This document shows positions 1 through 5,686 of a stretch of 8,948 bases of DNA, in pieces. The position numbers and the translations under genes are program-made. Origin of the DNA: Chlorobiales bacterium (GTDB lineage: Bacteria > Bacteroidota > Chlorobiia > Chlorobiales > Chlorobiaceae); assembly GCA_022360275.1 (NCBI GenBank), contig JAKSDC010000189.1:1-8948 (forward strand). Direction: 5' to 3'. The notes under the pieces were generated by a model. The model made no database searches, had not been told where the DNA came from, and worked only from the letters and a program-made list of their open reading frames with translations. Positions within the stretch are counted from its first letter, which is position 1, and every line of letters begins with the position of its first letter.

Positions 1-140
1 AGAACCGTCACGACATATCCTCCTTCGTAGACCGTGTGAAACATTGACTCTCTGGGGGCAGTTCCCATCCAGATATAGAACCCGAAAGAGACAGCGTACG
101 TGACAACGATCAGAAGCGCTGTAAATATTCCCTGTTTCAT
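1..140 (-). CDS. MotA/TolQ/ExbB-family proton channel protein, N-terminal fragment
   Basis: Only the first 46 codons are present; the gene runs off the left edge. From the ATG at 140 the protein starts MKQGIFTALLIVVTYAVSFG, giving a clear membrane segment at about residues 5-25, then a short polar stretch and a VYEGGYVVTVL segment (about residues 37-47). In the ExbB/TolQ proteins of Bacteroidetes and Chlorobi as I recall them, a first helix is followed by a YKGGxxVPIL-like segment leading into the next helix, which is the basis for the call. ExbB proteins form the proton-driven motor that powers TonB-dependent outer-membrane uptake, often of iron chelates. It lies 49 bp downstream of the 117-residue gene on the same strand, so they are probably one transcript. 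A perfect AAGGAG (175-170) is 29 nt from this ATG and fits a 4-codon ORF better. Another small inner-membrane protein cannot be excluded from 46 residues. Confidence 0.55.
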   Translation of the reverse strand, partial: MKQGIFTALLIVVTYAVSFGFYIWMGTAPRESMFHTVYEGGYVVTV

Positions 141-169
141 AAACACTAATTATCAGTCATTAACAAAAA

Positions 170-175
170 CTCCTT
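170..175 (-). promoter_or_regulatory. Strong Shine-Dalgarno site placed for a 4-codon minicistron
   Basis: On the minus strand AAGGAG (175-170) is followed after 9 nt by an ATG at 160-158. That frame reads Met-Thr-Asp-Asn-stop (160-146) and ends 5 nt before the ATG of the ExbB-like gene (140-138). The ExbB-like ATG itself is 29 nt from the AAGGAG. Initiation at the first ATG with re-initiation at the second is one reading; a natural or sequencing indel is another. Confidence 0.45.
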
Positions 176-189
176 AAAAACAGAGCCCT

Positions 190-543
190 TTAGAACAGGC
201 GCGTTTTCAAATACGATATGAAAGCCTCAAGATTACAACTGAAATCGAACCTTACTGTCCGACCATCAGGCACATTCAACATTTTGTGCATGCTGCCATG
301 CTCCACGGCACAAACTTCGATGGCACCGGAACCTGAAGGAATGCCAGCCAGTGTGTGGTCTCCGTTTCTGTCAGCAGCCATAACGACAGCCGTTCCATTC
401 ACTCTAAAATTGGCATAGGGAACCGGCTGTTCTTTATTGACAACTTTGCCCGTCACACGAACCGGCCATCCTCCCTTGAAACAGGATTGCACACCGTGTA
501 AGAATGGTTCATGTTGCAGCTTTTCTTGAATTTTAAAAATCAC
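190..543 (-). CDS. Small protein with carboxypeptidase-regulatory-like beta domain
   Basis: 117 residues, starting at GTG 543. An in-frame stop lies 9-11 nt upstream of it and an AAAGG-like ribosome site precedes it, so the start is well bounded. After about 27 residues with no signal peptide, residues 28-103 read VTGKVV...PVPYANFRVNG...AADRNGDHTLAGIPSG...IEVCAVEHG...LNVPDGRTVRFDFSC. This alternation of strands (G-x-V, then 'A-D-x-N-G-x-x-x-L-x-G-I-P-x-G', then a closing strand) is the look of the transthyretin-like/CarboxypepD_reg beta-sandwich, which usually occurs as an N-terminal domain of TonB-dependent receptors or as an extracellular binding module. Here it stands alone. It is followed by the ExbB-like gene, suggesting one transcript. 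Exact function is unknown; the family call is pattern-based. Confidence 0.6.
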   Translation of the reverse strand: MIFKIQEKLQHEPFLHGVQSCFKGGWPVRVTGKVVNKEQPVPYANFRVNGTAVVMAADRNGDHTLAGIPSGSGAIEVCAVEHGSMHKMLNVPDGRTVRFDFSCNLEAFISYLKTRLF

Positions 544-750
544 ATCCGCCCTTTATTTATAAAAAGTCAAAATAAAAACAAAGCGAAATAACAAAAGAAA
601 AAAATCCCGTCTGCGTAAAACAATTGAAGAAAAAAATCAAGAGCCCTTGCCGGTAAGTAAAAAATGCAATGCCCTTCGAAAAAAATTTGCACAAATAAAG
701 TTTATCTTTATTTTGTCTAATTAAAATTAGAAACGATAAACCCGAAAATT
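544..750. promoter_or_regulatory. AT-rich divergent promoter region
   Basis: A 207-bp gap between the GTG of the minus-strand 117-residue gene and the ATG of the plus-strand 111-residue gene. It is very A-rich on the plus strand and has no ORF. It must hold the promoters of both divergent units. For the plus strand, TTGTCT (713-718) and GATAAA (735-740), 16 bp apart, are a weak sigma70-like pair, and there is no Shine-Dalgarno site before the ATG at 751. The 48 bp nearest the plus-strand gene carry the overlapping inverted repeats listed separately. I could not assign a convincing minus-strand promoter. Confidence 0.5.
694..741. promoter_or_regulatory. Overlapping inverted repeats, probable operator
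   Basis: Three perfect 7-bp inverted repeats overlap here. AATAAAG (694-700) pairs with CTTTATT (706-712) across TTTAT. TCTAATT (716-722) pairs with AATTAGA (725-731) across AA, giving a 16-bp palindrome. GTTTATC (700-706) pairs with GATAAAC (735-741), enclosing the palindrome. They lie 10-57 bp before the ATG at 751 and overlap the candidate promoter hexamers, where a repressor would act. The 7-n-7 geometry and AT content are compatible with an iron-responsive repressor such as Fur or a DtxR-type protein, and the neighbouring flavodoxin makes that plausible. None of the repeats is a close match to the canonical Fur box, so the regulator is an inference. Confidence 0.5.
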
Positions 751-1086
751 ATGTCAGAACATAGAAACAACAACCATCACTGCCGGCAGCAAACCACTTT
801 GTTGAGAAAATGCAGATGCGGCAAGTACCATCTTCACTACAAATACGCAATGCTGACCATTCCCCAGCAAACGCTTTTCAGCATCATGAAAGAGTGTTAC
901 GAATGGGAGGCGATGCGTTCGTCCTGTCCCGAAATATTTCACGACAAATCGTTGAAACTCATGGTAGGAGTTATCGTGCTGACCATTTCAGGAAAAGATT
1001 TTGACGAGTTCAACGCGGCAATACAGCAGGGGGCTTCAGAAGCCCTGAACATCGTCGAACTGGTAGGAAACCCCTCCCGAGATTAA
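751..1086 (+). CDS. Small Cys/His-rich protein of unknown function upstream of flavodoxin
   Basis: 111 residues from the ATG at 751; no obvious ribosome site precedes it. I do not firmly recognise it. The N-terminal third is rich in possible metal ligands: H9, H10, C11, C21, C23, H27 and H29, including the block KCRCGKYHLHY (20-30). Further cysteines are C49 and C59. The rest looks like a compact alpha/beta domain, with a LMVGVIVLTISGKDFDEF strand-helix segment (about 70-87). There is no signal peptide or membrane segment, so it is probably cytoplasmic. The block 'C-x-C-G-K-Y-H-L-x-Y-x-x-x-x-L-T-I' faintly recalls short Bacteroidetes proteins (the DUF6686 type) expressed when iron is low; that is memory, not a search. 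The flavodoxin ATG follows 39 bp after its stop with no terminator between, so the two are probably co-transcribed under the operator-like repeats. Confidence 0.7.
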   Translation: MSEHRNNNHHCRQQTTLLRKCRCGKYHLHYKYAMLTIPQQTLFSIMKECYEWEAMRSSCPEIFHDKSLKLMVGVIVLTISGKDFDEFNAAIQQGASEALNIVELVGNPSRD

Positions 1087-1125
1087 AAAACACATCTCTT
1101 GAAACTTCCAAACAGATACCAAAAC

Positions 1126-1632
1126 ATGAAAACCGTAGGCTTGTTTTTCGGCTCTGAAACCGGCAATACCGAAAGTATCGCTGCAATGATTACCGCCGAA
1201 CTTGGTGAAAATAATGTCGATATGCACAATATTGCCGACAGCGACCCTGAAATGCTCCTGTCCTATGACAATATCATTCTCGGAGCCCCAACCTGGGGGT
1301 TCGGAGAACTGCAAAGCGATTGGGAAAACTTTTTGCCCGGCTTTGAACAGCTCGACCTTTCAGGAAAGACGGTGGCCTTGTTCGGTCTCGGAGATCAGGT
1401 AAATTATGCAGATGTCTTCCTCGATGCAATGGGAACGATCTACGAAAAAGTCAGTGAAAGAGGGGGAAAGGTCATCGGTTCCTGGTCAACTGAAGGTTAT
1501 GACTTCAGTGACTCTGCGGCCGTGGTAAACGGCAATTTTGTCGGCCTTGCGATAGATGTAGATAACCAGGACGACATGACTCCTGATCGAATAAGCCACT
1601 GGGTATCAATGATCCGCAGCCAGTTGCAATAA
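1126..1632 (+). CDS. fldA: Long-chain flavodoxin
   Basis: 168 residues from the ATG at 1126. A TTG 27 nt upstream (1099) is in frame, but the ATG places the first beta strand MKTVGLFFGSETGNTE exactly where flavodoxins begin. The FMN phosphate loop is GSETGNTE (about residues 9-16). The first isoalloxazine loop is APTWGFGE, carrying the stacking Trp, and the second is GLGDQVNYADVF, carrying the stacking Tyr. The extra loop after the fourth helix and the length of about 170 residues mark the long-chain type. Flavodoxin is a soluble one-electron carrier that replaces ferredoxin when iron is scarce; in a green sulfur bacterium it could accept electrons from the type I reaction centre. It follows the 111-residue gene by 39 bp and ends at a hairpin terminator. 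Confidence 0.95.
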   Translation: MKTVGLFFGSETGNTESIAAMITAELGENNVDMHNIADSDPEMLLSYDNIILGAPTWGFGELQSDWENFLPGFEQLDLSGKTVALFGLGDQVNYADVFLDAMGTIYEKVSERGGKVIGSWSTEGYDFSDSAAVVNGNFVGLAIDVDNQDDMTPDRISHWVSMIRSQLQ

Positions 1633-1684
1633 TGCCCTCACCGGTTTTTTGCCCTGACATCCATTATCCCATCCCTCATCGTTT

Positions 1685-1721
1685 AACGGTCGTAGCCCCT
1701 GTTACGGCCGTTCATGTTTTT
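1685..1721 (+). terminator. Rho-independent terminator after flavodoxin
   Basis: AACGGTCGTA (1685-1694) pairs with TACGGCCGTT (1703-1712), a 10-bp stem with one G-U pair around an 8-nt loop, followed after 4 nt by five T (1717-1721). It lies 53 bp after the flavodoxin stop and separates that unit from ferritin. Confidence 0.75.
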
Positions 1722-1883
1722 ATAACCATTAATAAGCCATGGAGAACTTATGAATTAATCGACGCCTTTTTTCAGGCTTGAGTAGAAATGGAAACATTTT
1801 GCACTTTATCCATGTTTTTAATCAAACCATTCACTCAAGTCCTTATATTTCAGTAACGTAATCAAGAAAAGGAGTTCACGCTC
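1722..1883 (+). promoter_or_regulatory. Ferritin leader and promoter region with long nested inverted repeat
   Basis: This stretch holds no gene. Its main structure is a nested inverted repeat: CTTGAGT (1777-1783), AATGG (1787-1791) and AAACAT (1792-1797) on the left pair with ATGTTT (1812-1817), CCATT (1827-1831) and ACTCAAG (1833-1839) on the right. That is 18 base pairs in 63 nt with a 14-nt terminal loop. TATATT (1844-1849) could be a -10 element, in which case the repeat lies over the upstream promoter; if transcription starts earlier, it would be a structured RNA leader. A strong AAGGAG (1869-1874) sits 9 nt before the ferritin ATG. I could not decide between operator and RNA element. 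Confidence 0.5.
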
Positions 1884-2381
1884 ATGCTAAGCAAAGCCCT
1901 TCAGAAAGCGCTCAACGAACAGATCAACAAAGAGTTTTATTCCTCGTACCTCTACCTGTCCATGGCTGCATGGGCCGAATCGCGGAACCTTCCCGGATTT
2001 GCCCACTGGTTGAAGTTCCAGCAGCAGGAAGAAAACGGCCATGCCATGAAACTCTATAACTATGTCAACGAAAGAGGTGGTAGCGTCGAGCTTGGGGCTA
2101 TTGAACAGCCTCCCTCCGATTTCAAATCGCCGACGACGCTGTTCGAAGAAGTACTCAATCACGAGCGGTTTATAACGGCTTCGATTAACAAGATCTATGA
2201 AAAAGCCGTAAAAGAAAACGATTATGCTACACAGGTGAAGCTCCACTGGTTCATCGATGAGCAGGTAGAGGAGGAAGCCTCGGCGTCTGAAATCCTTAAC
2301 ACGCTCAAAATGGCCGGAGAAAAAGGCCCGGCCCTCCTGATGCTCGACCGCCAGCTCGCCCGCCGCGGCCAGCAGCGCTGA
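1884..2381 (+). CDS. ftnA: Ferritin (FtnA-type iron storage protein)
   Basis: 165 residues, the normal length of a bacterial non-haem ferritin, from an ATG with AAGGAG 9 nt upstream. The ferroxidase ligands are all present in FtnA numbering: site A E17, E50 and H53; site B E94, Q127 and E130 with shared E50. The third-site glutamates E49, E126 and E129 and the conserved Tyr24 are also present. No bacterioferritin haem-ligand methionine is evident. The protein assembles into a 24-subunit shell that oxidises Fe(II) and stores it as a ferric mineral in the cytoplasm. It follows the flavodoxin unit but is separated by a terminator and has its own leader and terminator, so it is probably a single-gene unit. 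Ferritin is normally made when iron is plentiful, the opposite of flavodoxin, which fits separate control. Confidence 0.95.
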   Translation: MLSKALQKALNEQINKEFYSSYLYLSMAAWAESRNLPGFAHWLKFQQQEENGHAMKLYNYVNERGGSVELGAIEQPPSDFKSPTTLFEEVLNHERFITASINKIYEKAVKENDYATQVKLHWFIDEQVEEEASASEILNTLKMAGEKGPALLMLDRQLARRGQQR

Positions 2382-2413
2382 GGGAGAAAGCTGGATAGCA
2401 AGAAAGATAGGAG

Positions 2414-2447
2414 GCCCCGTATTTTCTGCAAGAAAAGCGGGGCTTTT
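2414..2447 (+). terminator. Rho-independent terminator after ferritin
   Basis: GCCCCG (2414-2419) pairs with CGGGGC (2438-2443). The inner TTTTCT (2422-2427) pairs with AGAAAA (2431-2436) around a GCA loop, and the stem is followed at once by four T (2444-2447). It lies 32 bp after the ferritin stop. Confidence 0.85.
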
Positions 2448-2486
2448 GCTTATGCCGAGTACGAGAACGACGATATTTTCTTAAGC

Positions 2487-2510
2487 AGTCCGGCCGTCAA
2501 GCCATCAAGC
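2487..2510. repeat. Degenerate 8-bp tandem units (NNTCAAGC), copy 1
   Basis: Three consecutive 8-mers read AGTCCGGC, CGTCAAGC and CATCAAGC. The last 15 bases (2496-2510, GTCAAGCCATCAAGC) recur exactly at 5662-5676. The array lies in the convergent gap between the ferritin terminator and the 3' end of the metallophosphoesterase gene, 8 bp from that stop codon. Confidence 0.55.
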
Positions 2511-2518
2511 TAACGAAA

Positions 2519-3418
2519 TCATATATCCACAAACCTCTGCTCGAAATTCCTATCCGAATTTATTACAATCTCGCTATACCTTCGGGGATTGTAGCTGAAA
2601 CTTCCACCGTTCACCACCTTGATCCCCGCTGCCGTATAGGTCTGAAAACGGTGAAAGTGACCATGCAACAGGACCTGGGCATTCAGGCGCTGCATTGTCT
2701 GAAGAAGTTCGTCCCGGTTTTTGAGTTCCATGGTCCAGTCAAACGCCTGGTCAAGCAGGACATCCGTCCCGTAGATCCTGTATGCATGATGAAAAACGCC
2801 GATCACGAAACTGTCCCGGAGAGCCTTGTCCACCAAAGGATCGAAAAGCGCCCTGAGTTCGCCCCGGCTTACGTTTCCCCTCGCGCCCAAAGGATTATCG
2901 GCATTGTTCCAGGGAAAAACCGTGTTGACCGCGACAAAGGATACCGTTACATCACCATACTGAAGTACCTTGATATAGGGAAACCCGGTAACGGTATCGT
3001 CTCCGGTGATGAGCTCCCTGAAAACGGAGCAGAACTCATGCATCTTTTGCCTCAACCGCTTCTTTCTGGTTCTGGGATCGGGATTCAGCGCATTGTAAAC
3101 CCGCATCTCCTCTTCAAGATTGATGAGATCGTGGTTGCCGGGAATGAGGGTTGCCTTGTCCCATGAATACAGCCCTTTGCTCTGCAAAACCTCTTTGACC
3201 ACCGCCCAGTCATCCGGATCGTTGGAATTGAAAAGATCACCGGTAATAACGATGTGGCTGCAACCGGAATCGATTATGGCGTTCAGTAACGTTTCAAAGC
3301 GGGCAAGCCCTCGGCTATCCCGCTTTCCGGCAAGGTGCAGATCGGAGAAATGAGCCAGCTTAATGCCTGTATCGGACAAAATCTCTACGTTGATTTTCGA
3401 ACTCCTCAAAAAATTCAC
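2519..3418 (-). CDS. Calcineurin-like metallophosphoesterase
   Basis: 299 residues if started at GTG 3418. All metal-binding motifs of the calcineurin-like superfamily are present in order: D26-L-H28 (FSDLHL), G60-D61 (ITGDLF), G94-N-H-D97, H210-H211 (GVFHHAYR) and H252-G-H254-F-H256. The protein should therefore bind two divalent metals and hydrolyse a phosphoester. The substrate (cyclic nucleotide, nucleotide or phospholipid headgroup) cannot be told from the sequence. There is no signal peptide or membrane segment, so it is probably cytoplasmic. The start is uncertain: no ribosome site precedes GTG 3418, a GAGGAG lies inside the coding sequence around codons 4-6, and the conserved domain begins only near residue 19. 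A TTG at codon 14 is an alternative. It is divergent from glgP across 113 bp and convergent with ferritin. Confidence 0.88.
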   Translation of the reverse strand: MNFLRSSKINVEILSDTGIKLAHFSDLHLAGKRDSRGLARFETLLNAIIDSGCSHIVITGDLFNSNDPDDWAVVKEVLQSKGLYSWDKATLIPGNHDLINLEEEMRVYNALNPDPRTRKKRLRQKMHEFCSVFRELITGDDTVTGFPYIKVLQYGDVTVSFVAVNTVFPWNNADNPLGARGNVSRGELRALFDPLVDKALRDSFVIGVFHHAYRIYGTDVLLDQAFDWTMELKNRDELLQTMQRLNAQVLLHGHFHRFQTYTAAGIKVVNGGSFSYNPRRYSEIVINSDRNFEQRFVDI

Positions 3419-3531
3419 ACTTTTGAGGCACCGTTTAGGGATAGAAACTGTAAATTACCGCCGTTTAAGATAGCGAAACAGTCGCAACACAGCATCCTTT
3501 TTGGACTATTTTCATCTATATACATTAAGTT
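3419..3531. promoter_or_regulatory. Divergent intergenic region, metallophosphoesterase / glgP
   Basis: These 113 bp must drive both genes. On the plus side TATATAC (3517-3523) lies only 8 bp before the glgP ATG, with TTGGAC (3501-3506) too close upstream to be its normal -35 partner. No Shine-Dalgarno site precedes the ATG at 3532. No inverted repeat stands out. Confidence 0.3.
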
Positions 3532-5643
3532 ATGCGTCATATAATCGAAGCCCTGCAGAAACTTTCCCGCAACCTCTGGTGGTCATGGGACACCGAAGCC
3601 AAAGAACTTTTCAAGGAACTCTCCCCCCTTATCTGGGAACGGGTTAATCATAACCCCGTCGAACTGCTTCACCATATCTCGCAGGACGAGCTGAAAGCGC
3701 GGCTGGATTGCGAATTCGGCAAGAAGCTCGAAAACGTCACGAAACGGTTTGAAGCCTATCTTGCCGAAAAGGATACGTGGGCTTCAAAACATGCACCTTC
3801 ACTGACGGAAAAAACAGTCGCTTATTTCAGCGCGGAATTCGGCATCCATGAAAGCGTGAGAATCTATTCCGGAGGTCTGGGCGTTCTTTCCGGAGACCAT
3901 ATCAAATCCGCCAGCGACCTCGGGCTGAATCTCGTGGGTATTACCCTTTTTTACAAAGAGGGTTATTTCCGTCAATGCCTCAACCAGGAAGGATGGCAGT
4001 TGGAAGACTATCCGCTACAGTATCCGGAAAGCCTGCCTCTTGAAAAAGTTACCGATTCAGACGGTAAAGATCTTATCATATCTGTGAATATCGCTCAAAG
4101 CGAGGTTTTTGCCCAGGCGTGGTATCTCAATGTGGGAAGAGCAAAACTCTATCTCCTCGATACCAATATCCCTGCAAACGAATCCCATTACCGTGACATC
4201 TGCTCCAGAGTTTACGGCGGAGATCAAAACATGCGCATCAACCAGGAAATCGTGCTCGGCATCGGCGGTGTCAAGCTGCTCAAAGCCCTTGGCATCGATA
4301 CTGCGGTCTATCATATGAATGAAGGTCACTCGGCGTTTCTGACGGTCGAACTCCTTGCGGAGCAACTTGAAAAAGGACTCGAACCCGAAGAAGCCAAAGA
4401 ACTCGTCAAGGAACAATGTGTCTTTACCACACATACCCCTGTGGCAGCCGGTCATGACCGTTTCTCGCGTGATATGATACGTTACACCTTTGACAAATAC
4501 CTCCAGAACAACGGCATTGCGTTTGATGATTTCATGAAGCTTGGTTCGGAAGACCCGTCAAACCTTCACGGTCTGTTCACCATGACGGTGCTTGCTCTCA
4601 ACCTTTCCCGTAGTGCCAATGGTGTGTCGAAACTTCATGGACAAGTGTCGCGTGAAATGTGGCAGCATATCTTTTCCGCAGAATCACCTGAACAGGTTCC
4701 CATCGGCCATATCACAAACGGCGTGCATACCTCGAGCTGGAGCAGCGGCTTTACCGAAAAGTTCTGGCGCCGTTACTCCGACAGCCTCGACACCCTGACC
4801 TCAACCCCGGAAGAAGCCTCGAAAATCCTTGCGAAAGTATCCGACGAGGAGCTCTGGTGTTTGCGCTACCATCTCAAGAGAAGCCTTATCGACTTCATCT
4901 ACCGGTATCTGTCAAACCAGCTTTTCCATCAACATGTTTATGCAACCTATATGGAGATGGATTCATCGAAATCAAGCAAAAATCCTTTGTCACCCGACGT
5001 CCTCACCATAGGTTTTGCACGGCGTTTTGCCACCTATAAACGAGCACCGCTGATCTTTTCGGATATCGACCGCCTGACAAGGATCGTAAACCATCCGACA
5101 ATGCCTGCACAGATCATTTTCGCAGGCAAGGCACATCCTCACGACGACGCGGGCAAACACTATATCCAGCAAATTGTAGAGCATACCCGTCTTCCCCAGT
5201 TCAAGGGAAAAATTATCTTTCTCGAGAACTACAATCTCGGCGTAGCCAAACGGATGATATCCGGCGTCGATGTCTGGCTCAACAATCCGGTCAGGCCAAT
5301 GGAGGCAAGCGGAACTTCCGGACAGAAAACCGTGCTGCACGGCGGATTGAATTTCAGTATACCGGACGGCTGGTGGCCTGAAGCCTACAACGGTGAAAAC
5401 GGTTGGTCGATCGGAGACGGCGAGCAGTTCGACAACCCGGACGAGCAGAACCGCCATGACGCCGAAAAGCTTTATGATGTGCTCGAAAACCAGATTATCC
5501 CGACCTTTTATAACCGCAACGTGGATAACATCCCGGTTAAATGGCTGAAAAAGGTACGCGAAGCAATCGTGACCATCGGGCCGGTTTACAACACCCACCG
5601 CATGGTTAAAGATTATACCTTACAATATTATCTTAAGAATTAG
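3532..5643 (+). CDS. glgP: Glycogen/alpha-glucan phosphorylase (GT35, short type)
   Basis: 703 residues. It releases glucose-1-phosphate from the non-reducing ends of glycogen or maltodextrin using phosphate and PLP, in the cytoplasm. Residues 1 to about 90 match the DUF3417 module (LSRNLWWSWDTEAKELF...HNPVELL) that heads short-type phosphorylases. The GT35 core follows: AEFGIHESVRIYSGGLGVLSGDH (about 101-123), YHMNEGHSAF (H261, N263, H266), THTPVAAGHDRF, GHITNGVH and RRFATYKRAPLI. The PLP-binding lysine is K599 in EASGTSGQK (591-599), equivalent to EASGTxNMK of the long-type enzymes. The length is below the roughly 800 residues of E. coli-type enzymes, as expected for this subfamily. Green sulfur bacteria are known to store glycogen. 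It starts divergently from the phosphoesterase, and pyrD follows 43 bp after its stop without a terminator, so both probably share a transcript. No ribosome site is visible at the ATG. Confidence 0.94.
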   Translation: MRHIIEALQKLSRNLWWSWDTEAKELFKELSPLIWERVNHNPVELLHHISQDELKARLDCEFGKKLENVTKRFEAYLAEKDTWASKHAPSLTEKTVAYFSAEFGIHESVRIYSGGLGVLSGDHIKSASDLGLNLVGITLFYKEGYFRQCLNQEGWQLEDYPLQYPESLPLEKVTDSDGKDLIISVNIAQSEVFAQAWYLNVGRAKLYLLDTNIPANESHYRDICSRVYGGDQNMRINQEIVLGIGGVKLLKALGIDTAVYHMNEGHSAFLTVELLAEQLEKGLEPEEAKELVKEQCVFTTHTPVAAGHDRFSRDMIRYTFDKYLQNNGIAFDDFMKLGSEDPSNLHGLFTMTVLALNLSRSANGVSKLHGQVSREMWQHIFSAESPEQVPIGHITNGVHTSSWSSGFTEKFWRRYSDSLDTLTSTPEEASKILAKVSDEELWCLRYHLKRSLIDFIYRYLSNQLFHQHVYATYMEMDSSKSSKNPLSPDVLTIGFARRFATYKRAPLIFSDIDRLTRIVNHPTMPAQIIFAGKAHPHDDAGKHYIQQIVEHTRLPQFKGKIIFLENYNLGVAKRMISGVDVWLNNPVRPMEASGTSGQKTVLHGGLNFSIPDGWWPEAYNGENGWSIGDGEQFDNPDEQNRHDAEKLYDVLENQIIPTFYNRNVDNIPVKWLKKVREAIVTIGPVYNTHRMVKDYTLQYYLKN

Positions 5644-5652
5644 CCATCCGAC

Positions 5653-5676
5653 TATCGAGCTGTCAAGCCATCAAGC
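5653..5676. repeat. Degenerate 8-bp tandem units (NNTCAAGC), copy 2
   Basis: Three consecutive 8-mers read TATCGAGC, TGTCAAGC and CATCAAGC. They lie between the glgP stop (5643) and the pyrD start (5687). The last 15 bases are identical to 2496-2510. The bases after both arrays are also similar (TAACGAAA and CACTGAAA). Here the array lies within a probable transcript, just before the GAAAG that may serve as the pyrD ribosome site. Confidence 0.55.
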
Positions 5677-5686
5677 CACTGAAAGA

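Noticed and set aside
1099..1125. In-frame TTG start giving flavodoxin nine extra residues
   Set aside because: The ATG at 1126 starts exactly at the first beta strand, where flavodoxins normally begin, and the extra residues match nothing in the family.
1764..1777. GCCT/AGGC short hairpin with T-rich loop
   Set aside because: It has only four base pairs and the T run is in the loop rather than after the stem, so it is not a terminator.
1887..2246. 119-codon minus-strand open frame
   Set aside because: It is a shadow of ferritin, which keeps all its ferroxidase residues.
2651..3166. 171-codon plus-strand open frame
   Set aside because: It is antisense to the metallophosphoesterase gene, whose five metal motifs are in order on the minus strand.
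4990..5598. 202-codon minus-strand open frame
   Set aside because: It lies entirely antisense to glgP, whose frame has full GT35 motifs including the PLP lysine. The antisense product has no recognisable domain.
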